A stretch of 64,000 nucleotides of DNA from Candidatus Peregrinibacteria bacterium (GCA_018648865.1 JABGQH010000013.1:124001-188000), one strand, 5' to 3'; positions 54,127 through 63,695 are shown, counted from the stretch's first letter. The notes: generated by a model from the sequence alone, not told the origin. Translations and numbers: made by a program.

Positions 54127-54549
54127 ATGTCATCATCAAATGTACAAACAGAGCCCATGCGAAAAGAAAAAGATTCTTTTCATTTTCCAAAAGATCAAAT
54201 ATTACCCACTCCCGACATTGCAGTCGTAGCTCATAATTACAATATCAAACAGAGACTAATTACAGTCACAGAAGATAAGACATTCCTATGCTTAAATAAG
54301 AATTTGAGATTTATTGGTAAGCGAAAATGGATACATCCCCTTTCACTTTTGGTAACAATGCTTCTAGCTCTTGCAACATCTGATTTCGATAGACTCCCAT
54401 GGATGAATGCAGAGCTTTTAAAGGCTACATTTATTGTATGTAGCGGAATTGCAACCGCTTGGCTTATTTGGGAGATAATTCACGATGGTCGCCTAAAGGA
54501 AATCCCACAGGCAATAGACGATATTTTTAGAGAGTTACGAGCCGAGTAG
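54127..54549 (+). CDS. Hypothetical two-TM protein
   Basis: 140 aa: a polar N-terminal half, two TM helices (about 68-86 and 100-118) and a charged C-terminus (GRLKEIPQAIDDIFRELRAE). Layout resembles small PH-like or YdbT-type membrane proteins, but I recognise no family. It is divergent from sufB and followed by the pseudopilin gene. Confidence 0.6.
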   Translation: MSSSNVQTEPMRKEKDSFHFPKDQILPTPDIAVVAHNYNIKQRLITVTEDKTFLCLNKNLRFIGKRKWIHPLSLLVTMLLALATSDFDRLPWMNAELLKATFIVCSGIATAWLIWEIIHDGRLKEIPQAIDDIFRELRAE

Positions 54550-54575
54550 TAATAGTTTTCAAAAATATTTGATTT

Positions 54576-54584
54576 TGATATAGT
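54576..54584 (+). promoter_or_regulatory. Extended -10 TGATATAGT for the pseudopilin gene
   Basis: Ends 6 nt before a GTG start at 54591: leaderless spacing with a non-ATG start. Confidence 0.6.
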
Positions 54585-54590
54585 GTTTTT

Positions 54591-55580
54591 GTGCAAAAGA
54601 TAAACAAAAAAGACGGGTTTACTTTGTTGGAACTTTTATTGGTTATTGGAATTATTGGAATACTTTCTGGGATTGTAGTAGTTGCACTCAATCCATCAAA
54701 TCAAATGCTTAAGGCAAAAGATTCACGAAGAAGACATGATGTAAATGAATTGCAAAAAGCATTAACTCAGTATCTTATTGATAATGGAGAATACCCAACA
54801 GAAATACCTGAGGGTGAAGAAAACTCTGTAAAAATATGCAGAGAAGGAGAAAGTGATTCATCTTGTATAAATTTAACTGCACTGGCAGGAGAATATATTG
54901 CAGAAATGCCATTAGACACAATAGAGACAAATACTCTTCATTCAGGGTATGAAGCTTATATAGATGGTGAAACTCCTATTGTAAAAGCAATTTACTTAGG
55001 TAGATCTAGCATGCCAACACTTGGCTATACAGAAGCCACTCCTGGAGAATCCTGTTTGAATATTTTGGATACAAATAACTCAATTGGAGATGAAATCTAT
55101 TGGATCGACCCAGATGGAAGTGGAGGCGAAGCAGCCTTTCAAGTTTCATGTGATATGACAACAGATGGTGGAGGATGGACAATTATTAGTCATGATTCGG
55201 AAGACCGATATGAAGTTAATGGATGTGATGTCCCACGATGTTTTGAAAAGAATATAAATTATGATATTGCAATGACTAATATCCTTAATATTATTTCTGT
55301 TTCAACAGATGTTGAACAATATCTATATTGTCAATGTTATGGGTCAGTTATAAAACACGGAGGACTAGACTATTCAGCTTGGTATTCAAGGGATAGTACA
55401 ATGATGACAATGTGGCCAAATGGAAGTGCAAATTGTCTAATAAACGATAGTGTATGGCGAGCGGATGGAGGTGTGATTTCCGATAGTATAAATTTACCAA
55501 TTACAGAAGTTAAAAGTGGTGATACAGGTGACTCAAATGAAATAGGGTTTATGACAATTGGGCAATTAAGGATGCACTAA
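54591..55580 (+). CDS. Pseudopilin with C-terminal fibrinogen-like domain
   Basis: 329 aa starting at GTG. KKDGFTLLELLLVIGIIGILSGIVVVAL is a class III type IV prepilin leader: cleavage after Gly9, Glu at +5 of the mature protein, then the N-terminal hydrophobic helix. A short pilin-like region (HDVNELQKALTQYLIDNGEYPTE) follows. The second half looks like a fibrinogen C-terminal-type domain (FQVSCDMTTDGGGWTII) with several Cys. Such fusions are displayed on type IV pili and may bind sugars; binding is inferred. No other pilus gene is nearby. Confidence 0.83.
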   Translation: MQKINKKDGFTLLELLLVIGIIGILSGIVVVALNPSNQMLKAKDSRRRHDVNELQKALTQYLIDNGEYPTEIPEGEENSVKICREGESDSSCINLTALAGEYIAEMPLDTIETNTLHSGYEAYIDGETPIVKAIYLGRSSMPTLGYTEATPGESCLNILDTNNSIGDEIYWIDPDGSGGEAAFQVSCDMTTDGGGWTIISHDSEDRYEVNGCDVPRCFEKNINYDIAMTNILNIISVSTDVEQYLYCQCYGSVIKHGGLDYSAWYSRDSTMMTMWPNGSANCLINDSVWRADGGVISDSINLPITEVKSGDTGDSNEIGFMTIGQLRMH

Positions 55581-55610
55581 AAATGCGAAGGTATTCCAAC
55601 CTCCGCATTT
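55581..55610 (-). terminator. Hairpin terminator after the SIMPL gene
   Basis: AAATGCGGAGGT pairs with ACCTTCGCATTT around a short loop, followed on the minus strand by TTTTTAG. It also lies just after the pseudopilin stop on the plus strand and may serve both convergent genes. Confidence 0.65.
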
Positions 55611-55623
55611 AAAGATATTAAAA

Positions 55624-56370
55624 TTATTTAACCTCGTATGTAAGAGAAACACTTACGTTAATTTCTTGCTCTCCAGCTGGGATACTAGGCGCAGCCATAT
55701 CTGATCCTCCACCAGCACGGCTCATCATTACTCTTTCATCCATCATCATTGGCATTGGGTATGAACCATTCCCACCTTCCCCATATCCTATAAAATCACC
55801 CAATTTTTGCCCCAAGCTATCTGCTAATTTTTGTGCCCTATCTTTTGCGTCAGCGATTGCCTCTTCTCTTGCCTCGATTCTTAAGTCATCTATGTCATCA
55901 ATAGTAAAACTTACTCCGCCAACCTGATTAGATCCTTGCCTAATCGCAACATCTAATATATTTGATATTTGTTCTAGATCTCGTACTTTTACGATCAGGT
56001 TCTGATTAGCTTCAAATCCTGCCTCTTTTCTTTTTCCATCTGTGTAGTCATAAGCTGGATTTAAACGAAGATTTTGAGTGGTAATATCTTTTTCTTCTAC
56101 CCCAGAAGATTTAATTTCTGAAATAATATTATTCATTTTTGTAGTAAGCACTTCCATTGCAACTTGTGCTGTATTTTGTCTGCCTGTCTGTACTCCAAAC
56201 TGCAACATAGCTATATCTGGCACTGCCATAATTTTACCCTCTCCTTGAACTGTAATTGATGGTTGCATATTAGGTTCTGCTTCAATCACTTTTCCTGCAA
56301 TAAAAGAACCGCCTAATATAATAGCCGCAATAATAGAAACGATAACTGGTTTATTCTGAGTATTTTCCAT
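55624..56370 (-). CDS. SIMPL domain protein (DUF541)
   Basis: 248 aa: an N-terminal TM/signal (VSIIAAIILGGSFIAGKVI), then the SIMPL/OMP28-like domain (ITVQGEGKIMAVPDIAMLQFGVQT, ITTQNLRLNPAYDYTDGKRKEAGFEANQNLIVKVRDL, AREEAIADAKDRAQKLADSLG). Family members are periplasmic or surface proteins of unclear role. A Met/Gly-rich stretch (GSYPMPMMMDERVMMSRAGGG) lies before the end. Probably surface-exposed. Confidence 0.9.
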   Translation of the reverse strand: MENTQNKPVIVSIIAAIILGGSFIAGKVIEAEPNMQPSITVQGEGKIMAVPDIAMLQFGVQTGRQNTAQVAMEVLTTKMNNIISEIKSSGVEEKDITTQNLRLNPAYDYTDGKRKEAGFEANQNLIVKVRDLEQISNILDVAIRQGSNQVGGVSFTIDDIDDLRIEAREEAIADAKDRAQKLADSLGQKLGDFIGYGEGGNGSYPMPMMMDERVMMSRAGGGSDMAAPSIPAGEQEINVSVSLTYEVK

Positions 56371-56418
56371 ATATAAATAAGGGTAAAAAGCTGAAATATT
56401 ATACTCTCTGATCTGATA

Positions 56419-57162
56419 TTACGAATCAGAGAATCTTGCATATCCTTCTTTTTCTAGTGAATTAGCCAAATCTGCTCCACCAGTCTCTACCAAAGACCCA
56501 TTATGCATTACATGCACGATATCTGGCTTAATATAATTAAGTATCCGAGCATAATGCGTTACTAAGATTGCAGAAAAATTATCATTCTTCATAGAAGAAA
56601 TCCCATCAGATACGACGCGAAGAGCATCTACATCTAAGCCACTGTCTGTCTCATCTAGGAATGCAATCAGTGGACAAAGAACTTTCATTTGTAAAATTTC
56701 TAGCTTTTTCTTTTCCCCACCACTAAACCCAACATTTAAAAATCTATCTGCAAAGACAGGATCCATATGCAGTTCCTTCATATGATTTATTAATAAATCA
56801 TGAAATTTAATAGGAGAAATCATCTTTTTGTCTGGATTACACGCATTATATGCAGCATGTAAAAATCTTTGTACTGTTACTCCTGCAATTTCTCTTGGAT
56901 TTTGAAATCCAAGGAAAATACCCATTTGTGCGCGCTCGTGTGGTTTTTTTATAAGTAGATCATTGCCATTAAATTTAATAGATCCTTTCGTTACCAAATA
57001 AGAAGGATGCCCCATAAGAGCATGTATAAGAGAAGATTTTCCTGATCCATTTGGCCCCATAATTGCATGGATTTCTCCCTTCTGAACTTTTAAATTCACT
57101 CCATGAACAACTTCTTTACCGCCAACTGAAATATGTAGATCATTAATATCTAAAACGCTCAT
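56419..57162 (-). CDS. sufC: SufC, ATPase of the SUF complex
   Basis: About 247 aa ABC-type ATPase: Walker A GPNGSGKSS, Q-loop GFQNP, signature FSGGEKKKLE, Walker B CPLIAFLDETDSGLDVDAL and the H-loop VTH. LDETDSGLDVDALR and GETKKLE-like spacing are typical of SufC. I start at 57162 (MSVLDINDLHISVGGKEVVHGV) instead of 57177; TATTCT ends 6 nt upstream of that ATG. It is separated from sufBD by the SIMPL and pilin genes. Confidence 0.95.
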   Translation of the reverse strand: MSVLDINDLHISVGGKEVVHGVNLKVQKGEIHAIMGPNGSGKSSLIHALMGHPSYLVTKGSIKFNGNDLLIKKPHERAQMGIFLGFQNPREIAGVTVQRFLHAAYNACNPDKKMISPIKFHDLLINHMKELHMDPVFADRFLNVGFSGGEKKKLEILQMKVLCPLIAFLDETDSGLDVDALRVVSDGISSMKNDNFSAILVTHYARILNYIKPDIVHVMHNGSLVETGGADLANSLEKEGYARFSDS

Positions 57163-57168
57163 AAATAC

Positions 57169-57174
57169 AGAATA
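57169..57174 (-). promoter_or_regulatory. -10 TATTCT for sufC
   Basis: Minus strand, 6 nt before the ATG at 57162. Confidence 0.55.
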
Positions 57175-57276
57175 CAAGACTCATACACTCTTGTGTTAAA
57201 AATATAGAAGAAAGAAGGTACCGATTTTTAATAAAGTTGCGTATTATTAATATACATTCGTACCAAGATAATTATT

Positions 57277-57561
57277 ATGTCTACTGTTACTTTCATCATC
57301 GGTGATCAAATAAAAGAAGTGAAGGCAGAAAATGGAAAAACCATCCTACAAATAGGGCTAGATGCTGGTGTTCCTATAGAAAATGCATGTGGAGGCAATG
57401 GCTTTTGTACGACATGTCTATGCTCAGTTAAAGAGGGTTCCAATAATCTAAGTGAACGCAACGATAGAGAGGAAAATATGGGAATATTAGAAGACCCAGA
57501 ACGCCTTGGTTGTCAGGCCAAAGTTAAAGGAGACGTTACGGTAGAATTATTAGATCAATAA
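57277..57561 (+). CDS. [2Fe-2S] ferredoxin
   Basis: 94 aa adrenodoxin/plant-type fold. Cluster ligands are ACGGNGFCTTCLC (Cx5Cx2C) and the fourth Cys in RLGCQAKVKGDVTVELL. It probably supplies electrons to Fe-S assembly or another redox enzyme, and is divergent from sufC. GATAAT lies 4 nt from the ATG. Confidence 0.93.
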   Translation: MSTVTFIIGDQIKEVKAENGKTILQIGLDAGVPIENACGGNGFCTTCLCSVKEGSNNLSERNDREENMGILEDPERLGCQAKVKGDVTVELLDQ

Positions 57562-57565
57562 TCTA

Positions 57566-58342
57566 TTAGCTTTCTTTTATCCGTAATTCCTTTAATTTTT
57601 GTTTAACGGATTCATTATATGGTTCTAGTTTATTTATTTGGCTGTAAATAATTCTAGCGTTAGCACTATCACCACAATGCAAATAACAAGAAGCAAGATC
57701 AGATAGTAATTCCGTATCCCTAGGCATTCTTTCTACTGCCTTTTTTAATAATGGAATAGCTTTTTCTATTTTATCAGCAGCTATATATGCTCGACCTAAT
57801 GCAGAACAACGATCAGGAGAACTTGGATCTTTTAAAAGGGCTCTGTTATAGAAATCACAAGCCTCTGTGAATTGCCCCAGCCTAAAATGAGCTAGGCCTA
57901 AATTTGAGTAGTAAGAAACATTATCGTGTTCCTGAATTAGCTGCTGATAAATAGCAACAGCCTTAGACTCTCGATTTGTTTGCAAATACAGTCTAGCAAG
58001 CTGTGCCTGTGCCTCAAAAGCATCTGGAAATATAGTAAGAGCTTGAATGTATAGCTTCTCTGCTTCGTCATATTTCTTTTGTGCTTCTGCTTTATCTGCC
58101 CTACGCAATAATGACCTCATCTTTTGCAAATGCACCGCTCTTTTTATTGGAAGAGACGTATTTCGTTCTACGGTTGTTTCTGGAATACAAACTGCACCCC
58201 TTTGTTCTGCATTATTTACTCGCTGTTTTACAGAACGAACAAATTTACGAACAGACCTGTTGCGGTGTAGTACTTGCATGGCAAGTAGGAAACAAATACC
58301 TGCAAAGGAGCCGAGAAGAACGAATACATAGACCAACGGCAA
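57566..58342 (-). CDS. Membrane-anchored TPR protein
   Basis: 258 aa: an N-terminal TM (VYVFVLLGSFAGICFLLAMQV), a basic linker, then about five TPR units (YDEAEKLYIQALTIFPDAFEA, ESKAVAIYQQLI, FTEACDFYNRALLKDPSSP, IEKAIPLLKKAVERMPRD, SANARIIYSQINKLEPYN). It follows the delta-prime gene by about 70 nt in a run of minus-strand genes from tsaB. Role unknown; perhaps envelope assembly. Confidence 0.85.
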   Translation of the reverse strand: MPLVYVFVLLGSFAGICFLLAMQVLHRNRSVRKFVRSVKQRVNNAEQRGAVCIPETTVERNTSLPIKRAVHLQKMRSLLRRADKAEAQKKYDEAEKLYIQALTIFPDAFEAQAQLARLYLQTNRESKAVAIYQQLIQEHDNVSYYSNLGLAHFRLGQFTEACDFYNRALLKDPSSPDRCSALGRAYIAADKIEKAIPLLKKAVERMPRDTELLSDLASCYLHCGDSANARIIYSQINKLEPYNESVKQKLKELRIKES

Positions 58343-58410
58343 ACGAGGCTAGCAGCCAAAAGCTAAACCAGCAAGAATCCCGACGATGATTTATAAAATA
58401 ATAATAATAT

Positions 58411-59385
58411 TTAAGACCCTAAAGCCAATACAAAATTCTGTGAAAGAAGCTGTGCTTGAGCATTTGTTTTTTTATTACGAAGTAATTCAAAAAATGAATC
58501 AGCATATTTACTTCGGACTGATATTGGCTGCTCACGCAAAGCAAGAGCTAAATGAAAAAGTAATGCGTCTGATTCTTTGTCCTTATTTTTTAAAGCCTGC
58601 AGAATATATAATCTTTTTTGCAAAGAAGTTGTATCCCAAAATTGACGAGCCGTGCTCTGTAGCTGTTTTTCTGCGACTAGTTCCTCTGGATGATTACGGA
58701 AACGGTCAATAACACCAGGTGCGCCCTGTGCTAAATGTAAGATGAATGAAGAATCTGCACTATCTAATCCTTCTACAAGAGGATAAAGATCTTTTTGAGG
58801 AACTGAATGGCATCGTAAAATTCTAGTCCTAGAAACTACTGTAGGCAGCAAAGAAGATAAAGACTGTGTCGTTAGAACAAAAACAAGTTTTGGAGGTGGT
58901 TCTTCTAATATTTTCAAAAATGAATTTGCTGCTTCTGCCTTCATTCTTTCTACAGAACGAATAATACAGCAACGCCACTTGCCCAAGCATGTATCGTGCA
59001 ATCTATCCTGCAAAGAACGGATGTCATCAATACTAATAGTATCTGTTTTGGCTGTCTTTCCCTTCTTTTTTCTATGTGCCTGAGAAACATTAGACGACTT
59101 AGAAATCACATCTAAATCTTCACACTTGCCCTCTGCCCACAATTTATCAATAACCAATAAATCAGGATGAGTTAGTTTTTCTATATTTTTGCTTGTAGCT
59201 TTTTTTTCATCTGAAGTTAAACCATCTAAAAGCAGTTTAGATGCAAACCAATGAGCAATAGTCATTTTGCCAATATGCCTTGGCCCTGCAAGTAAATATG
59301 CATGGCTTACATTCTGTGTGGCTATGTCCTTCTCTAGTTCTTCTAGTTGTAATTGATGCCCAACAATATCCTTTATTTTTGGCAT
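58411..59385 (-). CDS. holB: DNA polymerase III delta-prime subunit
   Basis: 324 aa clamp-loader AAA+ subunit. DIVGHQLQLEELEKDIATQNVSHAYLLAGPRHIGKMTIAHWFASKLL shows a degenerate Walker A (GPRHIGKMT), followed by ISIDDIRSLQDRL, CIIRSVERMKAEAANSFLKILEEPPPKLVFVLTTQS and the SRTRILR arginine-finger motif. The zinc-finger cysteines of E. coli delta-prime are absent. Starts 18 nt after secA, same strand. Confidence 0.9.
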   Translation of the reverse strand: MPKIKDIVGHQLQLEELEKDIATQNVSHAYLLAGPRHIGKMTIAHWFASKLLLDGLTSDEKKATSKNIEKLTHPDLLVIDKLWAEGKCEDLDVISKSSNVSQAHRKKKGKTAKTDTISIDDIRSLQDRLHDTCLGKWRCCIIRSVERMKAEAANSFLKILEEPPPKLVFVLTTQSLSSLLPTVVSRTRILRCHSVPQKDLYPLVEGLDSADSSFILHLAQGAPGVIDRFRNHPEELVAEKQLQSTARQFWDTTSLQKRLYILQALKNKDKESDALLFHLALALREQPISVRSKYADSFFELLRNKKTNAQAQLLSQNFVLALGS

Positions 59386-59403
59386 ATGATTAAATTGGAT
59401 TTC

Positions 59404-62097
59404 TTATTTCCCATGGCACTTCTTATATTTCTTTCCACTGCCACATGGGCAAGGATCATTACGACCAACCTTGTTAGATACAACTTGTTTCTGTGACACA
59501 GATCCTGTGGATGTGCCAGACATAAACACAGGATTGGCTGCCTCTCTTTGAACTCCAGTATCTTCTAGCTCTGCTTCTATATCGTCCTCATTGGTTTGTA
59601 GATTTTCTATATCGTTTCCTCTTTGCATTGCCATTGGGGCAAATTGTTCAAAGTTAGCTCCTATTAAAGAACGGACAATCACAGAATCAATAGTAACAAG
59701 TAGCTGTGCAAAGCGCCTAAAGCCTTGATCTTTATATTCAATTAATGGATCTCTTTGAGCAAACCCAGAGAAAGCAACCTGCTCTCTTAAATGAGACATA
59801 TCATCAATGTGATTCATCCAATGTGTATCTATAGATTGTAATGTAACAATTTGTTCTGCCTGAGATACAACACTCGGATCACTTTCTGAACATTTATTTT
59901 CGTAATAAGAAATAAATGAATCTGATATTATTTTCTCTAATTTATCTGGAGATGAAAGTGCTTTCATATCGTCTTCTGATAAAAGATCGGAAAACTCTGG
60001 AGAAAGCGCAGAAAGATTTTCTATGATTTCTTTGTGACCCCATTCATGCGAATCTTTTGATCTAGCATGCGCTTGAACAATAGACTTAGCTTCGTGACGC
60101 AAAGCCAGTAAAATATCCTGATGAAGTGGATGTACTTGTTCATTATCATTTTCACCAAGATCCGAATCTTCTTCTCCTGCAAGTTTTTCCAGAATCTTCT
60201 GCCTCCTCTTATAAATTATTTCTCGATGTTTATTCATTACATCGTCATAACGAACAACATGACGTCTTATATCAAAGTTTCTTCCTTCAACTCGCTTCTG
60301 TGCGCTTTCTATAGACCTAGATACAATACCTGTTTCAAGTGGAACACTGTCTGGAACATTTAAGCGATCCATTAGATTTTTTAATCTATCTCCTCCAAAC
60401 AATCGCATAAGATCATCTTCCATGGAAACGAAGAACTGGCTCTCTCCACTGTCACCTTGGCGTCCTGATCTACCACGTAGTTGGTTATCTACACGCCTTG
60501 ATTCATGTCGTTCTGTTCCAAGTATTGTTAGTCCACCATTCTCTGCGACTCCTTCTCCTAATTTGATATCTGTTCCTCTTCCAGCCATATTTGTAGCAAT
60601 AGTTATTGATCCTTTTTGGCCAGCTTTAGCCACAATCTCTGCTTCTTTTTCATGATGCTTGGCATTTAAAACCTCATGAGGAACATTTGACCTTTCGAGT
60701 AAAGCAGCTAAGGCTTCCGATTTTTCTATTGAAGTAGTACCGATCAACACTGGTTGGCCCATTTCATATTTTTGCTTAGCTAGTTCTGCAACTGCTGTGA
60801 ACTTTGCCTTGACTGTCTTATATATAGCATCAGATTTATCGTCACGAAGAATTGGCTTATTGGTTGGAATAACAATCACAGGAAGTTCATAAATAGATCT
60901 AAACTCTTCCTCTTCTGTTTTTGCTGTACCAGTCATTCCAGAAAGCTTATTAAACAATCTAAAGTAATTTTGGAATGTGATAGTTGCCAATGTTTTGCTT
61001 TCTCTTTGAACGGTAACTTCTTCTTTTGCTTCTAATGCCTGATGCAAGCCGTGACTAAATCTTCTGCCTGGCATTAGTCGTCCTGTGTATTCATCTACAA
61101 TAATTATTTCTCCGTCCTTGCATACATAATCCACATCTTTTTGATAAATAGCATGTGAACGAAGTGCCTGTTCAATATGATGAACAGTATCAAATCCTCT
61201 CTCTGTATAGATATTTTCTACCTGCAATATTCTTTCCATTTCTTTTATACCTTCTTCTGTCAAAGTTGCCACTTTCTGTTTTTCATCTTTTATAAAATGT
61301 ACGTTCTCTTTTAGGATTTTTACAACTTGAGCATACTCACCATATTTATCTGTACTCTCATCTCCTGGTTGAGAAATAATTAATGGTGTTCTAGCTTCAT
61401 CAATCAAAATACTATCCACCTCATCTACAATGGCATAATTTAGCTTTCTTTGGACCATTCTATCCAAAGAGGTTGCCATATTGTCTCTAAGATAATCGAA
61501 TCCAAATTCGTTATTAGTTCCATATGTCACATCACATAAATATGCCTCCTTTCTTTCTTCGTTATTTTTTTCATGAACTATTAGCCCTACACTCAGACCT
61601 AATGCTTCATAAAGCATTCCCATCCAAACGGAATCACGTTTGGCCAAATAATCATTAACAGTTACAACATGTACTCCTTTTCCTGTTAGCGCATTTAAAT
61701 AAACAGGCATCGTACATACCAAAGTTTTTCCTTCTCCTGTCTTCATCTCTGCTATGCAAGACCTATGAAGTGCCACACCTCCAATAATTTGTACGTCATA
61801 TGGAACCATATTCCACACGAATTCTTGTATTCCCATTTTTACTGATTCTCCTTGAAGTAACTCACATGCTCTACACACAAGAGCAAATGCTTCCACCATC
61901 AAATCATCAACAGATTCTCCTTCGCTTATTCTCTTTTTGTATTCCTCTGTCTTTTCAGGCAAATCAGCCAGAGTAAGGCTCTGCATTTCTTTTGACTCCT
62001 GCACAGCACGAACCTTAGGAATAGAGGGTCGAATTTTCTTCAGCTCTTTCTCGTTTGGATCGCCAAGTAATTTGTTTATTGAATCAAATAGAGACAT
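59404..62097 (-). CDS. secA: Preprotein translocase ATPase SecA
   Basis: 897 aa. It drives protein export through SecYEG. MKTGEGKTLVCTMPVYLNAL (Walker A), VDEVDSILIDEARTPLI (Walker B), GTNNEFGFDYLRDNM, GRGTDIKLGEGV, QLRGRSGRQGD and the C-terminal zinc motif CPCGSGKKYKKCHGK are all present. Length is normal. It lies in a minus-strand run with tsaB upstream and holB downstream. Confidence 0.97.
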   Translation of the reverse strand: MSLFDSINKLLGDPNEKELKKIRPSIPKVRAVQESKEMQSLTLADLPEKTEEYKKRISEGESVDDLMVEAFALVCRACELLQGESVKMGIQEFVWNMVPYDVQIIGGVALHRSCIAEMKTGEGKTLVCTMPVYLNALTGKGVHVVTVNDYLAKRDSVWMGMLYEALGLSVGLIVHEKNNEERKEAYLCDVTYGTNNEFGFDYLRDNMATSLDRMVQRKLNYAIVDEVDSILIDEARTPLIISQPGDESTDKYGEYAQVVKILKENVHFIKDEKQKVATLTEEGIKEMERILQVENIYTERGFDTVHHIEQALRSHAIYQKDVDYVCKDGEIIIVDEYTGRLMPGRRFSHGLHQALEAKEEVTVQRESKTLATITFQNYFRLFNKLSGMTGTAKTEEEEFRSIYELPVIVIPTNKPILRDDKSDAIYKTVKAKFTAVAELAKQKYEMGQPVLIGTTSIEKSEALAALLERSNVPHEVLNAKHHEKEAEIVAKAGQKGSITIATNMAGRGTDIKLGEGVAENGGLTILGTERHESRRVDNQLRGRSGRQGDSGESQFFVSMEDDLMRLFGGDRLKNLMDRLNVPDSVPLETGIVSRSIESAQKRVEGRNFDIRRHVVRYDDVMNKHREIIYKRRQKILEKLAGEEDSDLGENDNEQVHPLHQDILLALRHEAKSIVQAHARSKDSHEWGHKEIIENLSALSPEFSDLLSEDDMKALSSPDKLEKIISDSFISYYENKCSESDPSVVSQAEQIVTLQSIDTHWMNHIDDMSHLREQVAFSGFAQRDPLIEYKDQGFRRFAQLLVTIDSVIVRSLIGANFEQFAPMAMQRGNDIENLQTNEDDIEAELEDTGVQREAANPVFMSGTSTGSVSQKQVVSNKVGRNDPCPCGSGKKYKKCHGK

Positions 62098-62159
62098 CAG
62101 AGAAATGTTAGCGTAAAAAGGTGGTTATAGCAGGAGAAATTAAAGAAATAACGGTTGGC

Positions 62160-62759
62160 TTATCCTTTTCTACCGTACCAAGGTATCAATATATCATTAG
62201 TAAATTTCTGAGAAGAGATAAATGAACCTAAATTATCCTTAATATCATTAAGCTCTGCCTCTTTTAGTTTTAAATCATTCAAAATCTCCCTGTGCTCTGG
62301 AATTACTTCCCCAACCCAAAAAGTATTAGATAGAGAAGCTGCTGAGGCTATAAAATCTGAGACAGAAATACATGTGAGCTCTTTCCATTTTCCCCCCTGA
62401 ACAAATAACAGATCCTTCTTTGTGGAATGTATCCACAAAGGATTATTCTCTTTGCTTAAGAAGCGCATTAGATTACAAAGATTTATACCTACTGATGGTA
62501 TATTGAGCTGATCTGATAAAGCATTAGCATATGAAACAGATATACGTAGGCTAGTAAACCCACCTGGACCTACAACGCAGACAATTTGAGATAGATCCTG
62601 AAAAGAAATTGATTCTTTCTGTAATAAAGATTTTATATTTTCATCTAACTGATCATCTCCAACAGCATCACTTGTTTCTATGTACTGATGTACTGACCCA
62701 CTTTTTAAGAGGGCAAAAACCTTCCTATGACTGGCACAATCAAAAAAAAGACAATACAT
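62160..62759 (-). CDS. tsaB: tRNA threonylcarbamoyladenosine biosynthesis protein TsaB
   Basis: 199 aa ASKHA-fold protein needed with TsaC/D/E for the t6A modification of ANN-decoding tRNAs. IVCVVGPGGFTSLRISVSYANALS is the TsaB signature (family GPGSFTGLRIG). The C-terminal lobe is poorly conserved, as is usual. It begins MYCLFFDCASHRKVFALL. Divergent from the GT2 gene, with 43 nt between their starts. Confidence 0.88.
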   Translation of the reverse strand: MYCLFFDCASHRKVFALLKSGSVHQYIETSDAVGDDQLDENIKSLLQKESISFQDLSQIVCVVGPGGFTSLRISVSYANALSDQLNIPSVGINLCNLMRFLSKENNPLWIHSTKKDLLFVQGGKWKELTCISVSDFIASAASLSNTFWVGEVIPEHREILNDLKLKEAELNDIKDNLGSFISSQKFTNDILIPWYGRKG

Positions 62760-62802
62760 TGGTAATAGACTGTATGCTTTCTATGTACTACGCAACGCTT
62801 TA

Positions 62803-63654
62803 ATGCTGAAACTCTCTGTAATCATCCCTACATACCAAAGAGCTGAAACGCTACAGACTTGTATTGAACATTTATCTAAACAAACAATTTCAGAACATAT
62901 TGAGGTAATTGTTGTGAGTGATGGCCACGATGAAAAAACCGTAAACGCAATAAAAGAGATGGAAGATAAAATACAAGTACCAATATTTTTTTACGAAATA
63001 CCAAAATCCCAACAGGGGGTAGCTAGAAATTTTGGCGTCGCAAAAGCTAAATCACCCATCTGCCTGTTTATAGGAGATGATATATTTTTAGACCACAAAG
63101 CTTGTGAAAAACACATGGAGGCGCATAAGGATGCAGGGGATATTGCTGTACTTGGATTTACAACATGGGACACAGAAATGGAAATCACTCCTGTAATGAA
63201 ATGGCTAGAAATATCAGGATGGCAGTTTGCTTACCCTAAAATTAAAAAATATAAGAAATCATTTTTACCATCAAAAACCCAACATCAGTTTTCATATACC
63301 AGCCATATTAGTGTTCCAACTCATATCGCCCTTAAATATCCATTTAAGATAGATACAACTCTTTATGGATGGGAAGACATAGAATGGGGTGAGAAACTAA
63401 AACAAAATGGGATACCTTTATTTTACGAGCCAGATGCAAAAGCACTGCATCATCATCATATTTCTCTACAGGAATCAATTAGCCGAATGCAGGTTTTAGG
63501 AGAATCAATTGTCCAATTCAAAAATACAGATCGTTTCCCAAGATTGTGGAAAAGAACACTTATAAAAATTTCTACCCTAATTAGGCCTTCTTCCTTTGCC
63601 TCAATGCATAGAAAGGCATTCTTGAATGGAATAAAAATCGCACAAAAAAAGTAA
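62803..63654 (+). CDS. Glycosyltransferase family 2
   Basis: 283 aa GT-A enzyme: LSVIIPTYQRAETLQTCIEHLSKQ, VVSDGHDEKT, ARNFGVAKAKSPICLFIGDDIFLD (DD metal site) and LYGWEDIEWGEKLKQNGIPLFYEPDAKALHHHH (catalytic ED). No TM helices. Substrate unknown. It lies away from the main glycan block, next to the FtsW/RodA gene. Confidence 0.88.
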   Translation: MLKLSVIIPTYQRAETLQTCIEHLSKQTISEHIEVIVVSDGHDEKTVNAIKEMEDKIQVPIFFYEIPKSQQGVARNFGVAKAKSPICLFIGDDIFLDHKACEKHMEAHKDAGDIAVLGFTTWDTEMEITPVMKWLEISGWQFAYPKIKKYKKSFLPSKTQHQFSYTSHISVPTHIALKYPFKIDTTLYGWEDIEWGEKLKQNGIPLFYEPDAKALHHHHISLQESISRMQVLGESIVQFKNTDRFPRLWKRTLIKISTLIRPSSFASMHRKAFLNGIKIAQKK

Positions 63655-63695
63655 TACGCTAAACACCTTCCTTATATGAACTGGTTTCTTCTACA

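Noticed and set aside
58386-58712. Plus-strand ORF of 108 aa antisense to holB
   Set aside because: It is a shadow of the confident delta-prime gene and has no recognisable content.
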